A stretch of DNA of 64,000 nt, from positions 124,001 to 188,000 of the forward strand of contig JAXMHH010000002.1 of the NCBI GenBank assembly GCA_046346845.1, written 5' to 3'. The DNA comes from DSSB01 sp046346845. Its GTDB lineage: Bacteria > UBA10199 > DSSB01. Under the pieces are notes generated by a model. It worked only from the letters and a program-made list of their open reading frames with translations, was not told where the DNA came from and searched no databases. The position numbers and the translations under genes were made by a program. Positions 42,308 through 50,971 of the stretch are shown here, one piece after another. The stretch's first letter is position 1. Each line of letters begins with the position of its first letter.

Positions 42308-42402
42308 TAGGGATAACGGCCCTAGGCCGTCTTTTTTTTACGCCACCCAAAGGCAGGCTAATCCCCAAAAAAAATGACGCAGGACTGGAAAGAGGCCCGC
42401 GC
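42308..42402 (-). pseudogene. degraded 3' remnant of the membrane gene at 45136
   Basis: GGATAACGGCCCTAGGCCGTC and the later TAATCCCC...AATGACGCAGGACTGGAAAGAGGC match the 3' end of the minus-strand gene at 45136-45672 (GAGATAACGGCCCTGGGCGTC, and ATAATCCCC...AATGACGCAGGACTTGAAAGAGGC). About 75-80 internal bases are missing, and only the last portion of the gene remains. It is a decayed duplicate and is not translated. Confidence 0.8.
42316..42339 (+). terminator. Rho-independent terminator after the SDR gene
   Basis: ACGGCC (42316-42321) pairs with GGCCGT (42325-42330), followed by C and eight T residues on the plus strand. It lies within the degraded copy of the neighbouring gene. The equivalent stem near 45145 is mismatched. 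Confidence 0.8.
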
Positions 42403-42436
42403 CTCATCCCCTGAGGAGAACCGATCTTCTTAAGAC

Positions 42437-43486
42437 TCAAAAAGTGGGGGTTAGCGGAAAATCGCTCGGAAAAAGCACGTCTCCGATCTCAAAAAAATCC
42501 AAAAATTCGACCGGGCCGACGTGAATTCCGCTCGCCTCGCAAAACGAGCTATTGACCACCAGCCCCGAGGAAATCCTCGCGCAGGCCGCGAAAAATTCGC
42601 CGAAGCCCGAAAAATCGTCCAAGGGGGTTAGATCGCGGGTCCCGCTCCAGAGATCCTCGCCCTCCCGCCAACGCGCGATATTTCTCTCCTCATGGTCCAG
42701 GGATCCGTTTTCATAATCGCGGGAGCTGGCGTTGATGAGCTTGAGCGCCGAGCTCGGCGGGCCTTCCTGTCTCATGGCCAAATGGATGGTGGCGGTGAAT
42801 TCGTTTTCCTGTTCGGGAATTTCCTCGAAGGGCGGTGATTTTACCTCCTTGACGCCCGCGAAAAATTCCGCGGTGTGAAAATTCGGGTCCCGGAGATCGT
42901 AATTCATGGCCGTTACGAACGGCGCCCCGATGATCGTGACCGGCGAGAAGCCTTGAATGAATCCGTCGCCGGAATTCAGGTCCGTCGGAATCGTGTTGAG
43001 GAAGACCCCCGCGAAGGCCCGTTTCCCGTTGAACCACATCCGGTAGCAAATCGGTACCTTTGCGGTATGCCCGGAACAGGCCACCCCTAATCGGTTTGGG
43101 TAGGCCCCAAAATCGATCTTCACGTGAACCAACTTGCCGGCGACCACGATGACATCCTCGAAGTTCGTCACGTCTTCCCGGCTGGGGATCACGAGTTCAT
43201 GGAGGGATTTCAGGATGTCGTCCAACAAGGTCGAAAAGAAGGAGGCGTTCAGGGCGGCGTCCGCGATGAAACTCGAAATATCGTCCCCTTCCATGACGAA
43301 GGCCTTGATCGCCGCGCTTCCTCCGGAGTTGGCCGTGGTGCTCACATCGAACTCGCCTCCGATCTCCTCGGGAAACCGGAGGGCGGGAAGCTCAGAGATC
43401 GGCGCGGGCGGCGCCGCGGGGGAAGGCCCCGAGGAGACGCAGGCGCTTAAGGCGGCGATCAGAATGAGGCGCAGTAGAATCTTCAT
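42437..43486 (-). CDS. lipoprotein of unknown function
   Basis: About 349 residues. I prefer the second ATG, at 43486 (GAGG about 11 bases upstream), to the first at 43495. The lipobox is ALSAC (Cys16) with a Ser/Pro/Ala linker. The mature domain is about 310 residues with acidic, mixed alpha/beta segments and cysteines that could pair (VACSGH and PICYRM). It has no recognised motif. It lies in the block between the two partial duplications and is 24 bases after the thrombospondin-repeat gene, so the two are probably co-transcribed. Confidence 0.72.
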   Translation of the reverse strand: MKILLRLILIAALSACVSSGPSPAAPPAPISELPALRFPEEIGGEFDVSTTANSGGSAAIKAFVMEGDDISSFIADAALNASFFSTLLDDILKSLHELVIPSREDVTNFEDVIVVAGKLVHVKIDFGAYPNRLGVACSGHTAKVPICYRMWFNGKRAFAGVFLNTIPTDLNSGDGFIQGFSPVTIIGAPFVTAMNYDLRDPNFHTAEFFAGVKEVKSPPFEEIPEQENEFTATIHLAMRQEGPPSSALKLINASSRDYENGSLDHEERNIARWREGEDLWSGTRDLTPLDDFSGFGEFFAACARISSGLVVNSSFCEASGIHVGPVEFLDFFEIGDVLFPSDFPLTPTF

Positions 43487-43510
43487 AAAACCCATGGCCT
43501 CATGGCGGTC

Positions 43511-44935
43511 CTAAACGGGTGGAGACCCCGGCCCGGGAGGCGGAGGGGGGCCCTCGCAGGCGTTTCCCAGCCCATCGCCATTGTCGTCGGCCTGATCGGG
43601 ATTGAAGGTGAAGGGGCAATTGTCGCAAAAATCTCCCACGCCATCCGCATCGAAATCTTCCTGACGATTGTTGGGGATGAATGGGCAATTGTCGCAAGCG
43701 TCGCCCAGCAGATCTCCGTCGGCATTCTCCTGGTCGGGATCGGGCTGCAAGGGGCAGTCGTCCGCCGCATTGTTCCATCCGTCCCCGTCCTCATCCCTTT
43801 GGCAATGGTCCCAAATGCCGTCCTTCGGGTTGGAGTCCGCGGTATCCGTTCCCGGGAACAGGGGGCATTGATCCACGCAGGCGTCGAATCCGTCTCCATC
43901 CAAATCGGCGGCCGGCAAGCAGGCGTCCCCAATGCCGTCCGAATCGCAATCCGCCTGGTCGGGATTGGGCAAAAAGCAATTGTCCAGCGCGTTGGGCACC
44001 CCGTCTCCATCGATGTCGGGATCACAAACATCCCCTAGGCCGTCGCCGTCGCGGTCATCGTTCGATCCGTCCGGAACGCCGGGGCAAAAATCGCAGGCGT
44101 CGCCAAAGGCATCGCCGTCCAAGTTGGCCTGATCCGGATTGGCCAATTTCAGGCAGTTGTCACAAATATTCGGGATACCGTCGCCGTCGTCGTCCACCGG
44201 GCTTTGCAATGGATTGAATGGGCAAGGGTCGACGTCGTCCTTGAGCCCATCGTTGTCGTCGTCATCGTCGCAGACGTCGCCGATTCCGTCCCCTCCGACC
44301 TCGCCTAGTTCGGCATCCTCTTGAAAAGGATTGTAAATGCGCGCGCAATTGTCGCAGGCGTCGCCGACGCCGTCGCGATCGCAATCGCCTCCGGTCGGAT
44401 TGATGTTGTCGGGGCAGTTATCGTCGAAATTGTTGATGCCGTCGCCGTCGTTATCCGAGCGATAGTAGTCGATGGTCTCCGGGTCCAGGCAGCAGTGCTC
44501 GAAGCAGGCAAGCGCGCAAGGCTGGGGCCCGCACATCACCGGCGGATCCTGGATGCAATCCTGGTCGCCTTCGCAGGCCATGCAGTCGAGGCGCGAGGGC
44601 AGCTCTCCCGCCACGCATTCTTCCGGCGGAATATCCCGGAGATAAACCCGGCAGGTCCCGTCCTGGCCCAGGCAAAAGACGTCTTGACGGTTCGCCTCTA
44701 GCCGCTCCGCGACGTTGGGACAGGATACCAATAATTGGCGGCAATCCTCGGTGGTCTCGCAGAAGGGATCTAACCCGCAAACGGAGGTGTCGAGCGGCCC
44801 TTCCCCTTCGCCGACCGTACCCGAGCCGCTTTCGACCAAACTGCCAGACCCACAGCCAGGAGCGCCGCCGGTGAGGGAAAAAGGCAGGTTGATGAACGCG
44901 ATTAAAATGAAAGCCCGAAGCGCCCCCCCTCTCAT
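43511..44935 (-). CDS. secreted thrombospondin type 3 repeat protein
   Basis: A 474-residue protein with an N-terminal signal (a lipobox-like GAPGC is possible near residue 28) and a Cys-rich N-terminal part (CETTEDCRQ, CGPQPCALACFEHCC). About ten thrombospondin type 3 repeats follow (for example DNDGDGINNFDDNCPD, DRDGDGLGDVCD, DSDGIGDACLP). Each binds calcium through Asp-rich loops. The end is a Pro/Gly stretch without a membrane span. Such calcium-stabilised rods are common on deltaproteobacterial surfaces. Codon use fits the genome apart from Asp/Gly enrichment. It is the upstream gene of the inserted two-gene block. Confidence 0.9.
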   Translation of the reverse strand: MRGGALRAFILIAFINLPFSLTGGAPGCGSGSLVESGSGTVGEGEGPLDTSVCGLDPFCETTEDCRQLLVSCPNVAERLEANRQDVFCLGQDGTCRVYLRDIPPEECVAGELPSRLDCMACEGDQDCIQDPPVMCGPQPCALACFEHCCLDPETIDYYRSDNDGDGINNFDDNCPDNINPTGGDCDRDGVGDACDNCARIYNPFQEDAELGEVGGDGIGDVCDDDDDNDGLKDDVDPCPFNPLQSPVDDDGDGIPNICDNCLKLANPDQANLDGDAFGDACDFCPGVPDGSNDDRDGDGLGDVCDPDIDGDGVPNALDNCFLPNPDQADCDSDGIGDACLPAADLDGDGFDACVDQCPLFPGTDTADSNPKDGIWDHCQRDEDGDGWNNAADDCPLQPDPDQENADGDLLGDACDNCPFIPNNRQEDFDADGVGDFCDNCPFTFNPDQADDNGDGLGNACEGPPPPPGPGSPPV

Positions 44936-45061
44936 AGTGGAGCAGATTTTAGCTTAGCAAAATGCAACCTCCCTAGCACATTTTCAAAAGATCTATGAAT
45001 ACCCTTAGTTAGCTTGAAATGCGGGCGGGTCACCGCCACTTCACCTGCCAAGGACTGACGA

Positions 45062-45135
45062 CCGCTGGAAAAGCTCCATGCGGCCGCGCTCGGGCTTTTG
45101 AAAAATACTTCGCGAAAATCGCGGAACGGCGATGC
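45062..45135 (+). pseudogene. degraded copy of the 3' end of the SDR gene
   Basis: The 78-bp stretch from CCGCTGGAAAA to the former stop region matches 42086-42163 at about 91% (71 of 78 positions by hand count). It contains the shared TTTTGAAAAATACTTCGCGAA core. The 5' part of the SDR gene is missing here. It abuts an intact copy of the membrane gene at 45136. Confidence 0.88.
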
Positions 45136-45672
45136 CTAAAAGAGATAACGGCCCTGGGCGTCTTTTTTCACGCCGCCCAAGCCGAGATTGGGGAACACCT
45201 TGATCTTGATCCAGAGGCTGAGCCCGAGGATCGCCGCCAGAAAAGCCAGATCCACGGCCAAGCCGAGATAATCCCCGGAAAAATGACGCAGGACTTGAAA
45301 GAGGCTCGCCAAGCAAAAGAGCGGGATCAGCGCGTAGATCTGTCCGTTGAAACGCGCGACCTCGATGGCGCAAATGGTCGGCAACAGGACTCCCAATAAG
45401 GCCAGGCCCAGGACGGGGAGCAGTCCAAAGCCTTGGAACATCGTGAATGCCGTGACGAGCTTGCCCAAGGCGGCGAGCAGCAACAGGATCACCAGGGCGA
45501 TATTGGCCGCCTGGAATCGCGCCTTGCGCTCCGGATCGGGCACCCCCGCGATGGCGACCGCCAATTGCAGGGGCCTGGACACCTGGTCTTTATAAGTTTC
45601 AAAGACTTGGTGGCGGTCCTGCCCCGAGCGAACGGCCTGGCGAGCCTGCTTGAAAACGGCACTCTTTCCCAT
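45136..45672 (-). CDS. membrane protein of unknown function, four spans
   Basis: About 178 residues from the ATG at 45672; a longer reading from 45927 overlaps the aquaporin start. A basic N-terminus (KQARQAVRSGQD) is followed by four hydrophobic segments (ANIALVILLLLAALGKLV, GLLPVLGLALLGVLLPTIC, YALIPLFCLASLFQVL, LAVDLAFLAAILGLSLWI). A short C-terminal tail has a GG turn. A truncated remnant of its 3' end lies at 42308-42402. Function unknown. Confidence 0.7.
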   Translation of the reverse strand: MGKSAVFKQARQAVRSGQDRHQVFETYKDQVSRPLQLAVAIAGVPDPERKARFQAANIALVILLLLAALGKLVTAFTMFQGFGLLPVLGLALLGVLLPTICAIEVARFNGQIYALIPLFCLASLFQVLRHFSGDYLGLAVDLAFLAAILGLSLWIKIKVFPNLGLGGVKKDAQGRYLF

Positions 45673-45826
45673 GGATTGGAAATCTATCGGCTTTTCTCCG
45701 GCTTGACCAGCGAATTGCCCGCCATTAACGCGCCGGGCCAACACTTCGAGCTTGGCCTGGCCCCGCAAAGGACGCAAAATTCTATCCACTTGGGTCAAGG
45801 AATTTTCCCTAAAGGAGGGCATCACC

Positions 45827-46507
45827 ATGAAAAAATACCTCGCGGAATTTGTCGGAACCTTCACCCTCGTGCTGCTCGGTTGCGGGACGGCGGTGATCGC
45901 CGGCGACAAGGTCGGAGTCGTCGGCATCGCCTTCGCCTTCGGCTTCGCCCTGCTGGGGATGGCCTACGGCATCGGCCCCATCTCGGGCTGCCACATCAAT
46001 CCGGCGGTGAGCCTCTCGGTCTTCACCGCGGGCCGCATGTCGGCAAGTGATCTCCTCGGCTACATCTTCGCCCAGTGCCTGGGCGCCATCGTCGCCGCTT
46101 GGCTCTTGGCGATGATCGCGAGCGGCAAACTCTCCGGCTACGACGTGGCGGCGAGCGGGCTCGGCCAGAACGGCTGGGGCCCGGATTACCTGGGCGGTTA
46201 TTCGCAACACAGCGCCATGCTCTTTGAATTCTTCGCCACCCTGCTCTTCGTCATCGTGATTCTCGGCTCGACCCAGGCGGCGGCGCCCGGCCAGATCGCG
46301 GGCCTGGCCATCGGGATCACCCTGGTGGTCCTCCATATTTTCGGCATCCAGATCACGGGCGTCTCGGTCAATCCGGCGCGTAGCCTGGGACCCGCGCTCC
46401 TGGTGGGGGGCAAGGCCCTGCAGCAGCTCTGGCTGTTCTTGGTGGTGCCCTCGGCGGCGGGAATCGTGGGCGGGATCTTGTTCCGCGCCAAGCTCTTGGA
46501 AAAATAG
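45827..46507 (+). CDS. aqpZ: aquaporin Z-like water channel
   Basis: A 226-residue MIP channel with NPA boxes HINPAVS (Asn58) and SVNPARSLGPA (about 181). The Ser after NPAR, where GlpF has Asp, marks a water-specific aquaporin. AAAGGAGGG at 45811-45819 fixes the ATG at 45827, against a longer reading from 45752. Six hydrophobic segments are present. Together with glpF at 37613 it gives the cell both water and glycerol channels within about 9 kb. It is divergent from the membrane gene at 45136. Confidence 0.94.
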   Translation: MKKYLAEFVGTFTLVLLGCGTAVIAGDKVGVVGIAFAFGFALLGMAYGIGPISGCHINPAVSLSVFTAGRMSASDLLGYIFAQCLGAIVAAWLLAMIASGKLSGYDVAASGLGQNGWGPDYLGGYSQHSAMLFEFFATLLFVIVILGSTQAAAPGQIAGLAIGITLVVLHIFGIQITGVSVNPARSLGPALLVGGKALQQLWLFLVVPSAAGIVGGILFRAKLLEK

Positions 46508-46632
46508 CGGCTGGCTTGGAGGGCTTGCTGCGAAAAAATGGACACCGAGGTGGAAAAATTCAGTCTTAACGGGAAACTTTCCTTAGGTTAAGATTCGATA
46601 ATCTATTTGCTCGGGTTTAAGAGGGAAATCTT

Positions 46633-47454
46633 ATGAAAACTCATGTCTGGTTCCTGGCCGTGGCCTTGTGCGTCAGCGCTTGCTCCGGCGCCGGCAACAG
46701 TAATTCCAACGCACTCAACACCAACGATGCCGGGCTAAACGCCGCCGCAGACAACAAGGCAAAGGATCCCTTGCAGGCGGGACTAGGCAAAGAGGACAAG
46801 GCCGACGAAGGCGGCGACCCCACGGACCCGGCGGCGCAACCTAGCAACCCCGTCACGCTCAATCCCGGCGTCATCGGGAGCCTCAACCCCACGGGCGGCC
46901 CGGGAGTCACCACCCTCAACACCGCCCAGCTCGCCGCCTTCCTGCCGCACACCCTCCTGATCCACAGTTCGGATTGCGCACATCAATCTAGTCAGGGGTA
47001 TTCCGGTCCGACCGGAGAAGACCATTACAAGACCTCCAGCTTCCTCTGTCCCGTGAAACTCCCGGAGGGCGCCCAGGTGAAAGCCATCACCACCTATGCC
47101 CCGAGCTTCGACCTGGAAGACGACCCCGTTGCCGTCGGCGCAATCGGCCTCCCTGCCGCGGGCGGCAGCTACACCTGGAAGAGCAGCCTCCAGGGTAAAT
47201 CCGTCACCCTGAAGGCGGATAAATCGGGATACAACACCAAGCTCATCCCCAACTGCGAATTGAAGGATTGGCAGTACGCGGTCTCGCTGCCCGCGAAACG
47301 CTTGACCTGCGAGTTCACCAAGAAGGAAGACAATCTCTTCTACGTATCCCTCGAATCGACCCTGAAGACCCAGGATGACACCCCGAAACAGCTGACCTCG
47401 ATACCCCCCGTCATGAATTTGATCGCGGTCGAATACTTCGGCCCCACCAAATAG
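46633..47454 (+). CDS. lipoprotein of unknown function
   Basis: A 273-residue lipoprotein (lipobox CVSAC, Cys17) with a purine-rich GAGGG SD. Residues 18-95 are low-complexity, Asn/Ala/Pro-rich. A domain of about 170 residues follows, rich in Thr and Lys, with cysteines that could form disulfides (SSDCAHQ, SFLCPVK, PNCELKD, LTCEF). The layout is that of an outer-membrane or surface lipoprotein with a flexible tether. No domain is recognised. It converges with the YceI gene. Confidence 0.75.
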   Translation: MKTHVWFLAVALCVSACSGAGNSNSNALNTNDAGLNAAADNKAKDPLQAGLGKEDKADEGGDPTDPAAQPSNPVTLNPGVIGSLNPTGGPGVTTLNTAQLAAFLPHTLLIHSSDCAHQSSQGYSGPTGEDHYKTSSFLCPVKLPEGAQVKAITTYAPSFDLEDDPVAVGAIGLPAAGGSYTWKSSLQGKSVTLKADKSGYNTKLIPNCELKDWQYAVSLPAKRLTCEFTKKEDNLFYVSLESTLKTQDDTPKQLTSIPPVMNLIAVEYFGPTK

Positions 47455-47460
47455 TCGGCC

Positions 47461-48105
47461 TCAGCGGACTGCGACAAGGTTGAAGGATACCTTCACCGCA
47501 TCGGCCACCCGCAGGGCGCCGCCCTCATAGCCATAGGTCTTGATGCCGAATTCCTTCTGGCTGAGCGTGACCTCGCCCGCCGCCTCCAGGCGGTTGCCCC
47601 GCAAGGTGAGGGTGGCCCGCAGCGGCAGTTGCCGCGACTTGCCATGCAGGCTCAGGGTGCCGTCCACGTCGGCCTCGTAGATGTTGGCCCCCGTCTTCCA
47701 AATTTTTACCCGATCGCTGGAGTAATCAATATCCGGGTATTTCTCGCTCTCCAGGACCTTCTCATGGGTCCGCATCTCGATGTTCATCCGGTCATGCTCG
47801 ATGACTTGGGTCTTGAGGGCGACGGAATGGGCCGCCACGTGGACCTTGACGGAGGAGGCGGCGGGATTGCCGGGATCGAAGCGGATCTCTCCGGAATACT
47901 CCCGCACCTCCAGGGTCAAGGGCATGCCGAATTTCTTGAACAGGCCGGCCACCCCGGTATTGACCAAAAACCCGCTCTGGGCGGGGTCGATCTTGTAGGC
48001 GTTTCCTTCCTTGGCCGGGGCCGCGACGGACAGCGACAGCAGGCCGCAGGTCAGCAACAGAACGCCACGAAGTCGGTGAAACAGGGTATTAAAGCGGCGA
48101 ATCAT
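47461..48105 (-). CDS. YceI-family periplasmic protein
   Basis: A 214-residue protein. The signal peptide (cleavage near VAA) is followed by a lipocalin-like YceI domain: YKIDPAQSGFLVNTGVAGLFKKFG, REYSGEIRFDPGN, LESEKYPDIDYSSDRV, YEADVDGTLSLHGKSRQ and the terminal VADAVKVSFNLVAVR. YceI proteins bind polyisoprenoid-type lipids in the periplasm. Length and motif order fit the family closely. It is monocistronic. Confidence 0.93.
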   Translation of the reverse strand: MIRRFNTLFHRLRGVLLLTCGLLSLSVAAPAKEGNAYKIDPAQSGFLVNTGVAGLFKKFGMPLTLEVREYSGEIRFDPGNPAASSVKVHVAAHSVALKTQVIEHDRMNIEMRTHEKVLESEKYPDIDYSSDRVKIWKTGANIYEADVDGTLSLHGKSRQLPLRATLTLRGNRLEAAGEVTLSQKEFGIKTYGYEGGALRVADAVKVSFNLVAVR

Positions 48106-48212
48106 GCAGGAACTCCTCGAACAGGGGTGGAGTTTCCCCCTTTGTCTATATCGAGGGGCCTATTCCATGGTTGCGGACCCTTGTCCAGGGGCAAGCCAGG
48201 GTACGATCGGAT

Positions 48213-48635
48213 TCAGCTTTGGATGTAATTCTTTAGGAAGAGGTTTTCTTCCTTCATCTGGTCGGTGAGCCATTCGAGGATGTTGCGCATGGTGACCACG
48301 CCGACCAATTTACCGCCGTCCTCGATGGGGATGTGCCGGCACTTGGTCTCTTCCATCTTTTTGAAGCAGGCCTCCACCGTCTCGTGGACCGAGACGGTCT
48401 TGAGTCCCTTGGACATCACCTGCTCGAGGGGGGTGGTTTTGGGGTCTAGGCCCTTGGCCACCACTCGATTGAGCAGGTCGCGCTCGGTGAAGATGCCGGT
48501 GGGCTGGCCCTCGGCCGAGACGATGACGCTGCCGATCATGCGCTCCGACATCTTTTGGCAGGCCTCGAAGACGCTGGCCTGTGGGGTGAGGGAGACGACG
48601 TCGGTGACCTTGATGAGCGATTTAAGGTGGCTCAT
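48213..48635 (-). CDS. CBS-domain pair protein
   Basis: A 140-residue stand-alone CBS pair (two repeats, about 10-65 and 75-130) with IGSVIVSAEGQPTGIFTERDLL and CRHIPIEDGGKLVGVVTMRNIL. Such small proteins sense adenosine nucleotides and usually regulate a partner enzyme or channel. A short acidic tail (KEENLFLKNY) follows. No partner is evident among the neighbours. Confidence 0.93.
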   Translation of the reverse strand: MSHLKSLIKVTDVVSLTPQASVFEACQKMSERMIGSVIVSAEGQPTGIFTERDLLNRVVAKGLDPKTTPLEQVMSKGLKTVSVHETVEACFKKMEETKCRHIPIEDGGKLVGVVTMRNILEWLTDQMKEENLFLKNYIQS

Positions 48636-48678
48636 AAAACTATCATAACGAAGAATCGCGGAGCTGGCGAGCGATTCC

Positions 48679-49938
48679 TCAGGGCGCGGCGACTCCGCCG
48701 ATGAAGAGCAGCAATCCGCTCTGGGAGTCCTGCAGGGCCGCGAAAAAGGGGCGATCCACCACCATGCGGAAGGGGGGCTGTTGAGGTGGCGGGGCCGCGC
48801 CCGCCAGCATGCTGATGGCGGTGGCTGCAGCCGCCTCGGTGCCCTCCTCGTTGACTTCCACGAAGACCTTGTGCCGGACGCTGCTGATCTTGACCCACCA
48901 GCCCGGCGGCACCTTGGCCAATTTCTTGAAATCGGCGGCTTCGGTGAAGGCGACCTCCATCCCCATCGCCTTCAAGGGCTCGCTGAGCTCGGCGCCGTAT
49001 TCCACCTTGAAACGCGGCAGGAGGATCTGCCCCGGCCGGTTTTTCAAGCCGGAGACCAAGGCCCGCCAGCGGGCGGCGTCCAGAGCATCGAGGAAGGCCT
49101 TCAGGCTCGAGTTCGCTGCCGGCAGGACGACCACCAGGGCCAAACGGCCGCCGCCATAGGGCAGGCGGATCGCCTGTACCTGGGAATCTTCGAAATAGGC
49201 GTAGGACCCGGACTGGCTCATCATCGGCACGGGACGTTCCGCCCCTGCCTGCGGGTGGAAGGCTTGGGGGGCGGTGCGGGAGGGGTCGAAGGGCCTTTGC
49301 CAAAGGCCCTTGAAGTAGAGGGCATTCACCAAAACCAGGATGGTCTGGGGAGTGATGTTTTCCGGATTGAGGATGCTGGGGATCTTGCCTTGGGTGGCGG
49401 CGCTGACCCAGGCGTTGATCGGCTCCACGGTGGTCAGGGGGGCCAGCTCGGCGGAGTAGAAATTCCGGGCGGCGGCGAGGAAGTCGGGAAAGAACTCCAA
49501 ACCCGTCTTTCCCCACAGGCTATTGGCAACCTTGATAGTCACCTTCGGGTCAGCCGCTTCCAGGGAGCGCCGCAGGGCCAAGCTGGCCGCGTTGAGCTCG
49601 GGCAGGCCCCAGCCCGGCACTTGCAAGGTCTTGGCGAGGGCCGCCGTGGTAGCCCCTCCGGCGCCGTTCAATACCATGTCGAAGGCCCAGGCCACGCTGG
49701 GCGGGGAGAGAAAGAGGTTTTGGGGGCCGGAGCCCGCGGGGGCGGGCGCTCGCTGCAGCGTCCGCAGCAGTTGAAAACCGAATTCATTGACGGATTCCGC
49801 GAGTTGGGGGGGAGCCAGGGGCCCTGCGGGCGGCGTGCCCTGCGCCAGGGCCGCGGCCGGAAGCAAGACCACACCGATCCCTAAACAAACGCGGCGAAAC
49901 GCTTTGCACCAGTCGGACCAAGATTGGCTCCAACTCAT
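48679..49938 (-). CDS. secreted serpin (serine protease inhibitor)
   Basis: A 419-residue protein with a signal peptide (cleavage after ALA near residue 32). The serpin fold shows NLFLSPPSVAWAFDMVLNGAGG, VTIKVANSLWGKTGLEF, VNALYFKGLWQRPFD, the proximal hinge VEVNEEGTEAAAATA and DRPFFAALQDSQSGLLLFIG. The hinge has the small-residue run expected of an inhibitory serpin. The classic spacing from Gly (P15) places P1 near the Gly-Ala of MLAGAAPP, hinting at elastase-like targets. It is probably exported to defend against foreign proteases. GGAAGG precedes the ATG. Confidence 0.95.
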   Translation of the reverse strand: MSWSQSWSDWCKAFRRVCLGIGVVLLPAAALAQGTPPAGPLAPPQLAESVNEFGFQLLRTLQRAPAPAGSGPQNLFLSPPSVAWAFDMVLNGAGGATTAALAKTLQVPGWGLPELNAASLALRRSLEAADPKVTIKVANSLWGKTGLEFFPDFLAAARNFYSAELAPLTTVEPINAWVSAATQGKIPSILNPENITPQTILVLVNALYFKGLWQRPFDPSRTAPQAFHPQAGAERPVPMMSQSGSYAYFEDSQVQAIRLPYGGGRLALVVVLPAANSSLKAFLDALDAARWRALVSGLKNRPGQILLPRFKVEYGAELSEPLKAMGMEVAFTEAADFKKLAKVPPGWWVKISSVRHKVFVEVNEEGTEAAAATAISMLAGAAPPPQQPPFRMVVDRPFFAALQDSQSGLLLFIGGVAAP

Positions 49939-49987
49939 CCTTCCCTCCCGAGACCAGCTAGCGGGCGAGACCGCGGCGGGCCCCCGC

Positions 49988-50233
49988 TTAGTCTTTGCTC
50001 TTCAATTGCGCGTCGTTGGCCTTGAGAAAGGCCCGGATGTCGTCGGCCAAATCCAGCAGTTTGGCCCATTGCTCTTTGTAAAGGGTGACGGGGAAACGCC
50101 CCAGTCCATAGACCGACAAGGCGCCCTTCTCGCTGACCTTGAGGGAGAGGCCGCGGGAAGAGGTCTTTTTGAGGGCGGCGTTCTCCGCGCGAAGCTTTTC
50201 CAATTCGGCTTTGAGATCTTCCTCTTGGCTCAT
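49988..50233 (-). CDS. small coiled-coil protein
   Basis: An 81-residue cytoplasmic protein with GGAG nine bases before the ATG. Residues 3-24 form a heptad-rich coiled coil (EEDLKAELEKLRAENAAL). A beta-like SRGLSLKVSEKGALSVYGLGRFPV and a final helix (WAKLLDLADDIRAFLKAN) follow. The pattern resembles small conserved deltaproteobacterial proteins of unknown function. It is divergent from efp with a 68-base shared region. Confidence 0.72.
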   Translation of the reverse strand: MSQEEDLKAELEKLRAENAALKKTSSRGLSLKVSEKGALSVYGLGRFPVTLYKEQWAKLLDLADDIRAFLKANDAQLKSKD

Positions 50234-50301
50234 GGCGGGCTCCTTTGGACGAAATGGCTCGGGGATTGCGAAAAACCGCCCCCTAGGTTAGTAGGCCGCC
50301 C

Positions 50302-50853
50302 ATGATCAACGCAACCCAAATCCGCAGCGGATTGTTTTTACGCCTCGACAACGAACTGTTCAGCGTGCTGAAGGTCCAGCACGTCACCCCCGGCAAGGGC
50401 AACGCGGTAGTCCAGACCGAGCTGCGCAACCTGCGCACCGGCATCAAGATCAACCAGCGCTTCCGCTCGACCGAGACCGTCGAGGAGATCGAGCTCGTCG
50501 CCCGGAAGATGAATTTCCTCTACCAGGACGGGGACACCTACCATTTCATGGACCCCGAGACCTTCGAGCAGATCGAGCTGCCCGGCACCATGCTGGGCGA
50601 GGCCCTCAAGTACCTCAAGCCCGAGGCCCCCATCACCGTCTTTCGGCACGAGGATAGGCCGGTGAGCGTGAGCATCGCGGCCCGCATCCCCTTCGAGGTG
50701 CAGCAATGCGACCCCCCGACCAAGGGCTTCGCGGGGGCCACCAAGGACGCCGTGCTGGAAAACGGCAATGTGGTCAAGGTGCCCCTCTTCATCAAGCCGG
50801 GGGACGTGATCGTGGTCGATACGGAGAATAATTCCTACCTAGAAAAGGCTTGA
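50302..50853 (+). CDS. efp: translation elongation factor P
   Basis: EF-P relieves ribosome stalling at proline runs. The 183-residue protein has the three-domain layout: KOW-like N-terminal domain with the modifiable Lys32 in TPGKGNA, a central OB domain with YQDGDTYHFMDPETFEQ, and the C-terminal GATKDAVLENGNVVKVPLFIKPGDVI. PGKGNA with lysine suggests beta-lysylation (EpmA/B type), but unmodified use is possible; modification enzymes are not in the window. Confidence 0.97.
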   Translation: MINATQIRSGLFLRLDNELFSVLKVQHVTPGKGNAVVQTELRNLRTGIKINQRFRSTETVEEIELVARKMNFLYQDGDTYHFMDPETFEQIELPGTMLGEALKYLKPEAPITVFRHEDRPVSVSIAARIPFEVQQCDPPTKGFAGATKDAVLENGNVVKVPLFIKPGDVIVVDTENNSYLEKA

Positions 50854-50971
50854 TCCGCCTAAATCCCAAGGAAAATCGAGGCCCGCAAAGCCCCGTTGAC
50901 AAAGCCGCCAAAACCTGGGAGCAGCCAAGGACCAGGTTCGCCGGGTAAAGGTCTGACGAGGGAGTCGACGG

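Noticed and set aside
42171..42377. A 68-codon plus-strand ORF over the MITE
   Set aside because: It runs across the inserted element, the target duplication and a degraded gene copy, so it is not a real gene.
46515..46535. Sigma-54-like CTGGCTTG...TTGCT before the lipoprotein at 46633
   Set aside because: The spacing between the two halves is two bases too long.
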